DNA from: Brachybacterium ginsengisoli
Lineage (GTDB): Bacteria; Actinomycetota; Actinomycetes; Actinomycetales; Dermabacteraceae
Reading direction: 5' to 3'
DNA: 64,000 nucleotides
Assembly (NCBI RefSeq): GCF_002407065.1
Contig: NZ_CP023564.1
Span: 2,666,001-2,730,000, forward strand
Shown: one piece after another, positions 38,470 through 47,066 of the stretch
Layout of the letters: the number at the start of each line of letters is the position of its first letter
Position numbering within the stretch: the stretch's first letter is position 1
Notes under the pieces: generated by a model
The model's input: the letters and a program-made list of their open reading frames with translations, nothing else
The model's database searches: none
What the model was told of the DNA's origin: nothing
Translations under genes and position numbers: made by a program

Positions 38470-39765
38470 ATGGCTCGTTCCTACGCCAGCGTCGGGCAGA
38501 TGCTGACCTACGCCGTGGAGAAGTCGGTGCAGTCGCCGGGGATCGAGAACTGGTCCGATCGCCGGATCCGGGCCGAGTCGATACTGCGGCACATGCTCGA
38601 GTTCGTGCTGATGGCCCCGCGCAGCCGCGGGGCATTCCTGCGCTCCGTGGCGCGCACCGAGCGGACCGCGGGGAGCATCACCGCCCGCCCGCGGCTGCGC
38701 AGCACCTCCCCCGATCTGCTCGCCGAGCTGCTGCCCACCACCCCGGCCGACGAGGACGGCGCCCGACTCGGCATCGTGCTGAGCACCGAGGGCTCCTTCG
38801 ACGAGGCCCGTCTGCGCAGCCTGCGCGGCGCGCTCGGGGAGTCCCCTCACCACCTGCTGGTGGCGATCTCCCGGCGGTCGGACTTCCGACCGACCGCGGA
38901 CGATCTGCCGCCGGGAGTGCTCACCACCAGCTGGTCCCGGCTGAGCCGGCGCATGATGAAGGCCGATCCCGGCCACGCCGACCTGTGGGAGAGCATCGGG
39001 GAGATCGGCGAGAACTCCGGTCGACCCGTCGCGCAGTTCCCCGTCGACGCGAGGAAGCTGCTGACCAAGAAGCGGATCGCGCAGGAGTTCCGGGACCATC
39101 TGGACGTGCTGCACCAGGCGAGCCGCACGCTCCTGGGCACCAGCCCCCACTTCTCCACCCGGCGCGGCCAGACCGACGCGCACCTGCAGGCGGGCGTCGG
39201 CCTGCAGCGCACCGGGATCGAGTTCGGCGAGGTCGCCCAGGGCACCCTCGTGCACTTCCTGCGCACCGGCCAGGAGCCGATCCCGCTCGGGATCGGGCTC
39301 CTGGAGACCGACGAGGACCGCTCCGCCGCCGAGGAGCGCCTCGAGGCCCTCGCCCGCCGCACCGCCTGGCGCGCCGAGGGCGGGACACCGCCGTCGGCCC
39401 CTGACCTGATCGGCTCCGCCGCCTCGCCGGAACTCGAGGGCGCCCGGCTGGTGCTGTGGGCGATCCTGAACCCGATGCTGCTGCGCGATCGCGGCTTCGA
39501 CCTCGCCCCGGCACGCCGCCAGCCCGCCCTGACCGCGAGCACGATGAGCCTGCGGCTGCTCCAGCGCGGAGATGACTCCGGGACCATCTACCGGATCTGG
39601 GTGGGCGGATCGCGGGACTGGGACCACCTGATCCCTAAGGTCACCCGTGAGGCGAGCGACGAGCGCCCGGAGGAGACCTACGCCGTCGCCCCGAGCAAGA
39701 ACCAGTCCACTGCGGACTTCGTGTGGGAGGTGCATCGCGCGCTGCGCTCGCTGACCATCGTGTGA
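38470..39765 (+). CDS. Conserved-looking protein of unknown function
   Basis: A 431-residue soluble protein with a good ribosome-binding site (GGAAGAGGAGG) and a plain ATG. No signal peptide or TM. It is rich in Arg and Glu. The segment from about residue 97, LGIVLSTEGSFDEARLRSL, through HLLVAISRRSDF and LTTSWSRLSRRM, has the alternation of strands and helices seen in PD-(D/E)xK-fold proteins, but no complete catalytic motif is visible, so this is speculative. It stands between an ABC exporter and a lipoate ligase without overlap. I do not recognise the family. Confidence 0.8.
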   Translation: MARSYASVGQMLTYAVEKSVQSPGIENWSDRRIRAESILRHMLEFVLMAPRSRGAFLRSVARTERTAGSITARPRLRSTSPDLLAELLPTTPADEDGARLGIVLSTEGSFDEARLRSLRGALGESPHHLLVAISRRSDFRPTADDLPPGVLTTSWSRLSRRMMKADPGHADLWESIGEIGENSGRPVAQFPVDARKLLTKKRIAQEFRDHLDVLHQASRTLLGTSPHFSTRRGQTDAHLQAGVGLQRTGIEFGEVAQGTLVHFLRTGQEPIPLGIGLLETDEDRSAAEERLEALARRTAWRAEGGTPPSAPDLIGSAASPELEGARLVLWAILNPMLLRDRGFDLAPARRQPALTASTMSLRLLQRGDDSGTIYRIWVGGSRDWDHLIPKVTREASDERPEETYAVAPSKNQSTADFVWEVHRALRSLTIV

Positions 39766-39800
39766 TCCCACCGGGTCCCCGGGTGCGGGAGGATGGGGGC

Positions 39801-40886
39801 ATGGACGAGCGCAGCGACAGCACGGTGATGCACGGCGAGTACAAGGTCCGCGGCGGCAAGCTGGTCGCCGTGGACGTCACCGCGGTCGAGGGAAGGATCG
39901 CCACCGCCCACGTCTTCGGCGACTTCTTCCTCGAGCCCGACGAGGCGCTCGAGGAGATCGACGCCGCCCTGGTGGGCCTGCCGACGGACTCCTCCGCCGA
40001 CGACCTCGGCGGCGCGATCACCGCGCGGCTGGACGGTCTGCCGGAGCCGGTGCAGATGATCGGCTTCGACGCCGGAGCCGTCGCGATCGCGGTGCGCCGC
40101 GCGCTGGGCCACGCCTCGCGCTGGGAGGACCTCACCTTCGAGGTGATCCCGCCGGTGGTGCTGCCCCCGGTCATGCACGTCGCGCTCGACGAGGTGCTGC
40201 CGAAGGAGATGCTCGCCGGTCGTCGCGGACCCCACTTCCGGATCTGGGACTGGGACTCCTCGCTCGTGGTGATCGGCTCCTACCAGTCGCTGCGCAACGA
40301 GATCGATGCCGAGGGAGCGGCCCGCCACGGGATCGGCGTGGTGCGGCGCATCACCGGCGGCGGGGCGATGTTCATGGAGCGCGGCAACTGCATCACCTAC
40401 TCGCTCGTGGTGCCCACCTCGCTGGTGGAGGGGCTCAGCTTCGAGCAGGCCTACGCCTACCTCGACGACTGGGTGATGGGGGCGCTCGCCGAGATCGGGG
40501 TGCGCGCCCGCTACGTGCCGCTGAACGACATCGCCTCCGACCAGGGCAAGATCGGCGGCGCCGCCCAGCGCCGCTTCGCCGGCGGCGTGCTGCTGCACCA
40601 CGTGACCATGAGCTACGACATCGATGCCGACAAGATGGGCGAGGTGCTCCGGATCGGCCGCGAGAAGCTCTCCGACAAGGGCACGAAGAGCGCGAACAAG
40701 CGCGTGGACCCGATGCGCTCGCAGACGGGCCTGGCCCGCGAGCAGATCATCGACGGCTTCCTGGAGTTCTTCCGCGACCGCTACGACACGGTCGACTCGA
40801 CCTACACCGACGGCGAGCTCGCCGCGGCACGCGAGCTGGTGGAGACGAAGTTCGGCACCGAGGAGTGGACCGCCCGCGTGCCGTGA
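39801..40886 (+). CDS. lplA: Lipoate-protein ligase with N-terminal accessory domain
   Basis: A 361-residue protein from the ATG at 39801. Residues 1-85 (HGEYKVRGGKLVAVDVTA, VFGDFFLEPDEALEEIDAAL) look like the lipoate-ligase accessory (C-terminal) domain, here placed first. The catalytic BPL/LplA domain follows with VVRRITGGGAMFME, the catalytic Lys in QGKIGGAAQRR and FAGGVLLHHVTM. The enzyme activates lipoate and transfers it to lipoyl domains of dehydrogenase complexes. The permuted order is unusual compared with E. coli LplA. Confidence 0.88.
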   Translation: MDERSDSTVMHGEYKVRGGKLVAVDVTAVEGRIATAHVFGDFFLEPDEALEEIDAALVGLPTDSSADDLGGAITARLDGLPEPVQMIGFDAGAVAIAVRRALGHASRWEDLTFEVIPPVVLPPVMHVALDEVLPKEMLAGRRGPHFRIWDWDSSLVVIGSYQSLRNEIDAEGAARHGIGVVRRITGGGAMFMERGNCITYSLVVPTSLVEGLSFEQAYAYLDDWVMGALAEIGVRARYVPLNDIASDQGKIGGAAQRRFAGGVLLHHVTMSYDIDADKMGEVLRIGREKLSDKGTKSANKRVDPMRSQTGLAREQIIDGFLEFFRDRYDTVDSTYTDGELAAARELVETKFGTEEWTARVP

Positions 40887-40949
40887 GCCGCGGGAGGGGG
40901 GCGTCGCGCGCGATCCCCGGGCGGTCCCGGCCCCGGGCAGCCGTCTCCA

Positions 40950-41010
40950 TGTCACGGGATGGCGCATGGCGACGTGAGGTGGCATATATGCCACCTCGCA
41001 TCGCTCTGCG
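40950..41010. repeat. Palindromic repeat family 2, copy A
   Basis: Contains the perfect core AGGTGGCATATATGCCACCT. Arms 40964-40986 and 40987-41009 pair at 19 of 23 positions. It shares TGTCAyGGGATGGC and the core with copy B at 42058. It lies between the convergent lipoate-ligase and metallophosphatase genes and may act as a terminator. The rest of the 208-base gap holds no gene. Confidence 0.75.
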
Positions 41011-41094
41011 TCGGCCCAGGACGACGGCGCTCCAGAACGGGGCGGCCTGCGGCAGGGTCCGTCCGCTCACCGGGAGTGGACGACGTCCCGGGGG

Positions 41095-41874
41095 TCAGGA
41101 GGAGAGCAGCCCGCGCGCGGCGTGGTCTCCCCGGTAGATCCCCGTGCGCAGCTCGATCTCGTAGGCCTCGCTCTCGGGCATGCCGAGCGCCCGGGTCGCG
41201 GCGATCTCCGGCTCGACGTCATAGGGCACCCGCAGGAACTGGATCCCGAACGGGGCGTCGGTGCCGCCGCCTGATCCCGCCGCATCGGCCGCCCCCTCGA
41301 GGATGGCGTACGACGGCGTCGGGTCGTCGAGCTGGTTGCCGACGCTGCCGACGTTCACGAGCGTCCCCTCCACGCCGGAGCGCAGGTACGGATCGTGGAT
41401 GTCGCCGTAGACGACGACGTCTGCGCGGGGGACGTCCCCGGTGAAGGGCGTGGGTTCGAACATCATCGCGAACTGCTCCGCGCTGTGGTCCCGGTGCACA
41501 CGGGTGAACTCGTCGATCGGCGAGGCGTGCAGCAGCCGCACCCGTCGGCCCGAGAGCTCCACATCGACGCTGCCGGGGACGCCGAAGAGCCAACGCCGCT
41601 CTTCTGCGGTCAGATCCTCGCGCCACCAGGCGTGCGCCGCGCTCCGGATCTCTCCGTCCCCGGCGACGAACACCTCCCAGTTGCCGCGCACGGTCGCCTC
41701 GCAGCGCTCCCGGGTCAGCGCCGTGCAGGCAGAGCCGCGAGGCCCCTTGCCCACCACGTCGCCGAGGTTGATCACGCGGGTGATGCCGCGCGCGGCGATG
41801 TCGGCGAGCACCGCCTCATAGGCGGTGAGGTTGCCGTGCACGTCGGAGACCACGGCCAGGCGTTCGACAGTCAT
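41095..41874 (-). CDS. Calcineurin-like metallophosphoesterase
   Basis: A 259-residue cytoplasmic phosphoesterase from the ATG at 41874 (MTVERLAVVSDVHGNL). Dinuclear metal motifs appear in order: SDVHGN (D9, H11), NLGDVVGKGP, VRGNWEVF, LLHASPIDE and YGDIHDPYL (GDIH in place of the commoner GHTH). It resembles YfcE/ApaH-like bacterial phosphodiesterases of unknown substrate. The gene stands alone between two copies of a palindromic repeat. Confidence 0.88.
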   Translation of the reverse strand: MTVERLAVVSDVHGNLTAYEAVLADIAARGITRVINLGDVVGKGPRGSACTALTRERCEATVRGNWEVFVAGDGEIRSAAHAWWREDLTAEERRWLFGVPGSVDVELSGRRVRLLHASPIDEFTRVHRDHSAEQFAMMFEPTPFTGDVPRADVVVYGDIHDPYLRSGVEGTLVNVGSVGNQLDDPTPSYAILEGAADAAGSGGGTDAPFGIQFLRVPYDVEPEIAATRALGMPESEAYEIELRTGIYRGDHAARGLLSS

Positions 41875-41904
41875 GGCCCCACCGTACGTGCGGCGCGACG
41901 CGCC

Positions 41905-42057
41905 GGCCACGCCGCCTCACCACGCCACGCCGACGCCCCGCCTCCCGACGCCGCGCCTCCCGACGCCCCGCCATGCCGACTCCCCGCCATGCCGACTCCC
42001 CGCCACGCCACGCCGCCTCCCGACGCCCCGCCCCGCCCCGCCCCGCCCCGCCCCGTT
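41905..42057. repeat. Low-complexity CCCCG/CCGCCTCCCGACG repeats
   Basis: The 406-base gap 41875-42280 between the divergent metallophosphatase and valS genes begins with about 150 bases of imperfect CGCCTCCCGACGCC- and CCGCCATGCCGACTCC-like repeats ending in a CCCCG pentamer run. Palindrome copy B follows. The last 160 bases must hold the valS promoter; I see no ORF there. Confidence 0.7.
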
Positions 42058-42118
42058 TGTCATGGGATGGCCTATAGCGACGAGAGGTGGCATATATGCC
42101 ATCTCTCGTCGCCATAGA
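42058..42118. repeat. Palindromic repeat family 2, copy B
   Basis: Arms 42072-42094 and 42095-42117 pair at 21 of 23 positions (22 if G-U is counted) around GGTGGCATATATGCCATC. It is homologous over about 55 bases to copy A at 40950. Unlike copy A it lies between divergent genes, so a terminator role is unlikely. Confidence 0.75.
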
Positions 42119-42280
42119 CCCTTCCGCGACATCCGTCGGCTGCCGCGCGGTCCGTTCCAGGGCGCGGGCAGGGCCCGCCGGCCCCCGACCGCCCCGTCCC
42201 GCGCCCCGTCCGCACGCGAGGGCGCTCACACTGCTGACGCCTGCGTTGCGCACGGACGCAGACCTGGAACAATGGCGAGC

Positions 42281-44962
42281 ATGACCGATACCGCACCGCG
42301 CCCCGACTCCGCCCTCCCCGACCGCCCCTCCCTCGAGGGCCTCGAGGCGAAGTGGGACGGCGTATGGAGCGAGCAGGATCTCTACGCCTTCGATCCGGAG
42401 ACCACCCGCGATCAGGTCTTCAGCGTCGACACCCCGCCGCCCACGGCCTCAGGCTCCCTGCACGTCGGCCACGTGTTCGGCTATTCCCAGGCCGACATGA
42501 TCGTGCGCTACCAGCGCATGCGCGGCAAGAACGTGTTCTACCCGCTGGGCTGGGACGACAACGGCCTGCCCACCGAGCGCCGCGCCCAGAACTACTACGG
42601 CGTGCGCTGCGATCCCACGCTCCCCTACGTCGAGGACTTCACGCCCCCGCAGGAGGGCGGCTCGAACAAGTCCGCGAAGGCCGCGAACCAGCAGCCGATC
42701 TCGCGCAAGAACTTCATCGAGCTGTGCGAGCAGCTGACCGCTCTGGACGAGAAGTCCTTCGAGGACGTCTTCCGCGCGCTGGGGCTCTCGGTGGACTGGC
42801 AGCACAGCTACCAGACCATCAACTCCGCCTCCCGCGCCACCTCGCAGCGCGCCTTCCTCGAGAACCTGCAGCAGGGCCAGGCCTACCAGTCCGAGGCCCC
42901 CACCATGTGGGACGTCACCTACCGCACCGCGGTGGCGCAGGCCGAGCAGGAGGACCGCGAGCGCGAGGGCGCCTACCACCGCCTGGGCTTCACCCGCACG
43001 GATGCCGGGGCCGGTGAGGACGCGACCGTCTACATCGAGACCACCCGCCCCGAGCTGCTGCCGGCCTGTGTCGCCCTCGTGGCGCACCCCGACGACGAGC
43101 GCTACCAGGGCCTGTTCGGCACCACCGTCACCTCTCCCCTGTTCGGCGTCGAGGTGCCCGTGATGGCGCACCCCCTCGCGCAGCCGGACAAGGGCGCAGG
43201 CATCGCGATGATCTGCACCTTCGGCGACTCCAACGACGTCACCTGGTGGCGCGAGCTCTCCCTGCCCACCCGCTCCGTGGTGGGCCGCGACGGCCGCTTC
43301 CTGCCCGAGGCGCCGTGGATCTCCACCGCCGAGGGCCAGGCCGCCTATGCCGAGCTCGCGGGCCTGACCGTGTTCAGCGCGCAGAAGCGCGTGGTCGAGA
43401 TGGCCGCCGAGTCCGGCGACCTCGTGGGCGAGCCGAAGAAGATCACCCACCCGGTGAAGTTCTACGAGAACGGCGACAAGCCGCTCGAGTTCGTGACCTC
43501 CCGGCAGTGGTACCTCACCAACGGCGGCCGCGACACCACCGAGGGCGGTCTGCGCGACGACCTGATCGCCCTCGGCTCCGAGCTCACCTGGCACCCGGCC
43601 TACATGGAGTCCCGCTATCGCAACTGGGTCGAGGGCCTCGCCGGAGACTGGCTGATCTCGCGCCAGCGCTTCTACGGCGTGCCCTTCCCGGTCTGGTACG
43701 GCGTGGGCGCGGACGGCGAGACCGACTACGACACCATCCTCACCCCCGCGATCGAGGACCTGCCGATCGATCCCACGATCGATGTGCCGGCCGGGTTCTC
43801 CGAGGAGCAGCGCGGGCAGGCCGGCGGCTTCGTCGCCGACCCCGACATCCTCGACACCTGGGCCACCTCCTCGCTGACCCCGCAGCTCGCGGGCGGCTGG
43901 AACGCGGCCGACGGCGGCGACCTGTTCTCGAAGGTGTATCCGATGGACCTGCGCCCCCAGGGCCACGACATCATCCGCACCTGGCTGTTCTCGACGATCG
44001 TGCGCTCGCACCTGCAGCAGGACTCCCTGCCGTGGAAGCACGCCTCGATCAACGGCTGGATCCTGGACCCGGACCGCAAGAAGATGTCGAAGTCCAAGGG
44101 CAACGTGGTCACGCCCATCGGCCTGCTGGAGCAGCACGGCTCGGACGGCGTGCGCTACTGGGCCGGTCGCGCCCGCCAGGGCGTGGACACCGCCTTCGAC
44201 GAGGGGCAGATGAAGATCGGTCGCCGCCTGGCGATCAAGATCCTCAACGCCTCGAAGTTCGCGCTCGGCTTCGGCGAGGCGCCGGCGGATCCCGCCGGGC
44301 GCCTGGCCGCCGACCCGTCGGTGGTCACCGATCCGCTGGACCGCGCGCTGCTCGCACAGCTGGCCGACGTGGTCGAGCAGGCCACCGTCGCCTTCGAGGA
44401 CATGGACTACGCCCGCAGCCTCGAGGCCGTCGAGCCGTTCTTCTGGGCCTTCTGCGACGACTACATCGAGCTGGTCAAGGAGCGTGCGCACGGCAACTCC
44501 CCCGCCGGCGAGGCCGGTGCTGCCTCGGCCCGGGCCGCGCTCGCGATCGCGCTCGAGGTGCTGCTGCGCCTGTTCGCCCCCGTGGTCGTGTTCGCGACCG
44601 AGGAGGTCTGGTCGTGGTGGCGCACCGGCAGCGTGCACACCCAGGAGTGGCCCGAGTCCGCTCCGCTGCGCGAGGCGGCGGCCGGCCAGGACGGCGCGCT
44701 CGTGGACTCGGTCGCCCAGGCGGCCATCACGCTGCGCCGGATCAAGTCCGATGCGAAGGTCTCGCAGAAGACCCCGATCCTCGCGGTGACCGTCGAGGCT
44801 CCGCAGTCCGTGCTCGCGCACCTCGAGGCCGCCGCGGCGGACCTCACCGCGCTCGGCCGGGTGGAGAAGCTCGAGCTGGTCGTCGGCGAGGGCGAGGAGA
44901 TCCTCACCCGCGACGTGGAGCTGGGCGAGCCGCCGGTCAAGCAGCCGCGCGCCAAGGGCTGA
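42281..44962 (+). CDS. valS: Valyl-tRNA synthetase
   Basis: Charges tRNA-Val. I start at the ATG at 42281 (MTDTAPRPDSALPDR, 893 residues); an in-frame ATG at 42272 is equally possible because neither has a strong ribosome-binding site. HxGH motif in SGSLHVGHVF, GWDDNGLPTERRAQNYYG, editing-domain YIETTRPELLPACVALV, KMSKS loop in DRKKMSKSKGNVV, C-terminal anticodon-binding domain and a short coiled tail. No T-box is seen upstream. The following small membrane gene starts 28 bases later and is probably co-transcribed. Confidence 0.96.
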   Translation: MTDTAPRPDSALPDRPSLEGLEAKWDGVWSEQDLYAFDPETTRDQVFSVDTPPPTASGSLHVGHVFGYSQADMIVRYQRMRGKNVFYPLGWDDNGLPTERRAQNYYGVRCDPTLPYVEDFTPPQEGGSNKSAKAANQQPISRKNFIELCEQLTALDEKSFEDVFRALGLSVDWQHSYQTINSASRATSQRAFLENLQQGQAYQSEAPTMWDVTYRTAVAQAEQEDREREGAYHRLGFTRTDAGAGEDATVYIETTRPELLPACVALVAHPDDERYQGLFGTTVTSPLFGVEVPVMAHPLAQPDKGAGIAMICTFGDSNDVTWWRELSLPTRSVVGRDGRFLPEAPWISTAEGQAAYAELAGLTVFSAQKRVVEMAAESGDLVGEPKKITHPVKFYENGDKPLEFVTSRQWYLTNGGRDTTEGGLRDDLIALGSELTWHPAYMESRYRNWVEGLAGDWLISRQRFYGVPFPVWYGVGADGETDYDTILTPAIEDLPIDPTIDVPAGFSEEQRGQAGGFVADPDILDTWATSSLTPQLAGGWNAADGGDLFSKVYPMDLRPQGHDIIRTWLFSTIVRSHLQQDSLPWKHASINGWILDPDRKKMSKSKGNVVTPIGLLEQHGSDGVRYWAGRARQGVDTAFDEGQMKIGRRLAIKILNASKFALGFGEAPADPAGRLAADPSVVTDPLDRALLAQLADVVEQATVAFEDMDYARSLEAVEPFFWAFCDDYIELVKERAHGNSPAGEAGAASARAALAIALEVLLRLFAPVVVFATEEVWSWWRTGSVHTQEWPESAPLREAAAGQDGALVDSVAQAAITLRRIKSDAKVSQKTPILAVTVEAPQSVLAHLEAAAADLTALGRVEKLELVVGEGEEILTRDVELGEPPVKQPRAKG

Positions 44963-44990
44963 GCCCACGACATCACGAGGAGGGATCGAG

Positions 44991-45482
44991 ATGGGATCCA
45001 CCACGGTCCGTGCAGGGTCGAGCTCCGGGCTCATGTGGGCCGGCGCTGCGCTCGTCTTCATCGGCTTCTTCACGGCGCTGTACTCCGTGGCGCTGCTGGT
45101 GCGCAGCGAGTTCGTGAGCGCCGCGCTGGTGGTGCTCCTCGGGCTCCTGGTGATCGCCGCCGGGATCGCGCTGTTCGTGCTGGCGCGGCGCGCCTGCGCG
45201 CGGGTCGACGACCGCGGGGTCTCCTGGTCCACGATGCTCGGGGCCCGCGGCTTCGTGCCGTGGGAGCAGGTGCACCAGGTGGTCGTCCCGCAGATGCACG
45301 AGCAGGGCGACTCCGTGCTGCTGTGGCTCCGGGACGGCACCGTGGTGCCGGTCGACTCCCTGCGCAAGACGCAGAGCGCGGACGACAACACCGGTACGCA
45401 CGAGTGGTACCAGCGGTCCGGGGCCGCCGTGATCCGCGCCCATCAGCAGTGGCTCGCCCAGCACCCGCAGCAGAGCCGCTGA
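44991..45482 (+). CDS. Membrane protein with PH-like cytoplasmic domain
   Basis: A 163-residue protein with two TM helices (about 13-37, 43-65) followed by a soluble beta-rich segment (RVDDRGVSWSTMLGARGFVPWEQVHQVVVP) resembling bacterial PH-like domains. ATG at 44991 behind CGAGGAGGGATCGAG. It follows valS closely. Function unknown. Confidence 0.82.
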   Translation: MGSTTVRAGSSSGLMWAGAALVFIGFFTALYSVALLVRSEFVSAALVVLLGLLVIAAGIALFVLARRACARVDDRGVSWSTMLGARGFVPWEQVHQVVVPQMHEQGDSVLLWLRDGTVVPVDSLRKTQSADDNTGTHEWYQRSGAAVIRAHQQWLAQHPQQSR

Positions 45483-45509
45483 CAGGAACGGCGAGCAGAA
45501 CAGCAGAGG

Positions 45510-45535
45510 AGCGGCGACCCGGACGGATCGCCGCT
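45510..45535. terminator. Terminator between convergent genes
   Basis: 8-bp arms AGCGGCGA/TCGCCGCT (45510-45517, 45528-45535), loop 10 bases, within a longer imperfect inverted repeat between the PH-like protein and WXG genes. Confidence 0.55.
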
Positions 45536-45551
45536 GCTCAGCTGTGTCACC

Positions 45552-46901
45552 TCACCACGGGGTGATGGAGTCGACCGCGTCTCCGACGGTGCTCTTGGCA
45601 CTGTTGAAGGCTCCCTGCACGTCGTCGATCGCACTGTCGACGTTGTAGTCGCCGGGGGTGATGGACTCGACGATCGCGTTGGGGCTCACCGACACGGCGC
45701 CGCCTCCGCCCAGACCGAGCTCCGCGGCGAACTTTCCTCCGGCGTTGAAGGAGATCTCGTCCGTCGAGATTGTGTATCCACCGCTGGCGTCCGCGCCCGC
45801 ACCGGCGGTCGCGCTCACCCCACCGGACACCGAGAACCAGCCATGGGGTCCGTTGACCGAGTAGTCCTGCTTGTACTCGGCCCCGGCGAAGGCCCCCGCG
45901 CTGAACCCGCTGCTGATCCCGTTGACCTCGCCATCGGCGTTGCGCGTGACGTTCTGGTGAGCCGTGGCGTGGGCATCGGCACCGACCCAGGCGCTCTGGG
46001 TCATCCCGGCGGACGCCCCGGACTCATGCGTGAGGGCGGTGGAGTTCTCGGCGTAGAGCCCGCTTCCCGCCCGGGCACCGACGCTGTAGCCGTCGGGGCC
46101 GACCGTGCCGCCCGCCTCCACGTACGCCTCCGCGCCGACCTTCCCGGAGGCGTCGATCCCGAAGCCGCCGGGCAGGTTCAGGTGCTCGTCGATCCCCGCC
46201 TCGAGACTGCCTCGGGCGCCGAGGGATCCGGTCATGTTGCCGTACTGGTCGGTGCCGCCCTTCATGCCGGCGCTGTAGTCCACGCCGGCGTGGACGTCCA
46301 CGTAGCCGGCCTCGTTCTCGACCTCGCGACCCGGAAGCAGATCCCTCTGCCAGTTGAAGCCGTCCCCGAGCTGCTCGCCCCCGTACCGGGTGCCGCGGCT
46401 GCCGTAGTCATCGCCCCCGTAGAAGCCCTGCGGGCCGCTGGCCCCGCCGCCCGAGAGCCAGTCCCCGAAGCTCGGTCCGCCAGGCATGCCCGGCAGGCCC
46501 GGGCCGAACGGGAGACCGGGCAGGCCGGGACCGATCGGCAGGCCAGGGATCGGGAACGGCAGCGGCAGGAGCGGGTTGCCGAAGGGAATCGGACCGTCGA
46601 GGAGGTCACGGAGGACACCGAGGATGCCACCCTCGTCGGCCGAGGCGTCGTCCTGCTCCTCGGCGTGCTGGTCGAGCTCCCGGGCGAGGCGCTCCAGGGT
46701 GTCGGCAGCGCTCCGTGCCTTCGCCTCGGCGGCGCCGTGCCACTGCTCACGGAAGGACTCGGCATCCGGTCCCTGCCACTCGACCGCGTCGACCGTGGTG
46801 GAGAGGGTCGTGATCAGCTCGGCGAGACGCTGTGCGCCACCGGTGCAGACCGAGGACTGCCCCCGCATCTGCTCGGTATCGCCGCCGTAGAAGCCGCTCA
46901 T
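45552..46901 (-). CDS. WXG100-like protein with Pro-rich linker and Gly-rich beta C-terminus
   Basis: A 449-residue protein. Residues 1-87 (MSGFYGGDTEQMRGQ; W42-Q-G44; F50, W54; HAEEQDDAS) align without gaps to the WXG domains of the genes at 22666 and 57556. A Pro/Gly linker (about 95-145, FPIPGLPIGPGLPGLPFGPG) leads to a roughly 290-residue Gly/Ala/Ser-rich region of short beta-like repeats (GIDASGKVGAEAYVEAGG, SAWVGADAHATAHQN), resembling filamentous or pore-forming surface proteins, and an amphipathic C-terminal helix. No signal peptide, so ESX-type export is the likely route. AGGGGAGACACG ribosome-binding site. Confidence 0.8.
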   Translation of the reverse strand: MSGFYGGDTEQMRGQSSVCTGGAQRLAELITTLSTTVDAVEWQGPDAESFREQWHGAAEAKARSAADTLERLARELDQHAEEQDDASADEGGILGVLRDLLDGPIPFGNPLLPLPFPIPGLPIGPGLPGLPFGPGLPGMPGGPSFGDWLSGGGASGPQGFYGGDDYGSRGTRYGGEQLGDGFNWQRDLLPGREVENEAGYVDVHAGVDYSAGMKGGTDQYGNMTGSLGARGSLEAGIDEHLNLPGGFGIDASGKVGAEAYVEAGGTVGPDGYSVGARAGSGLYAENSTALTHESGASAGMTQSAWVGADAHATAHQNVTRNADGEVNGISSGFSAGAFAGAEYKQDYSVNGPHGWFSVSGGVSATAGAGADASGGYTISTDEISFNAGGKFAAELGLGGGGAVSVSPNAIVESITPGDYNVDSAIDDVQGAFNSAKSTVGDAVDSITPW

Positions 46902-46956
46902 CGTGTCTCCCCTGTTCCGTGCCTCGTGTGCTGTACGACCGCTCGCCGCAGCATGA

Positions 46957-47001
46957 CGACGAGCCTAGACTCTGTCGGCGCCCCCGCCCATGGGGACAAC
47001 T
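46957..47001 (-). promoter_or_regulatory. Candidate promoter of the WXG gene at 46901
   Basis: On the gene strand AGT-n2-TCCCC is followed, 34 bases from the A of AGT, by TAGGCTCGTCG. The same two blocks at identical 34-base spacing precede the WXG gene at 57556. No standard -10/-35 assignment is made. Confidence 0.35.
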
Positions 47002-47066
47002 CCCCACCCCCGGATGTCCCTGCCGCGACCGCCCCTCGCCCGCCCGCCCGACGGCGACGCCGGGTC

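Noticed and set aside
41905-42057. Coding region in the CCCCG/CCGCCTCC repeats
   Set aside because: Open frames here are only low-complexity His/Pro/Arg strings without start signals.
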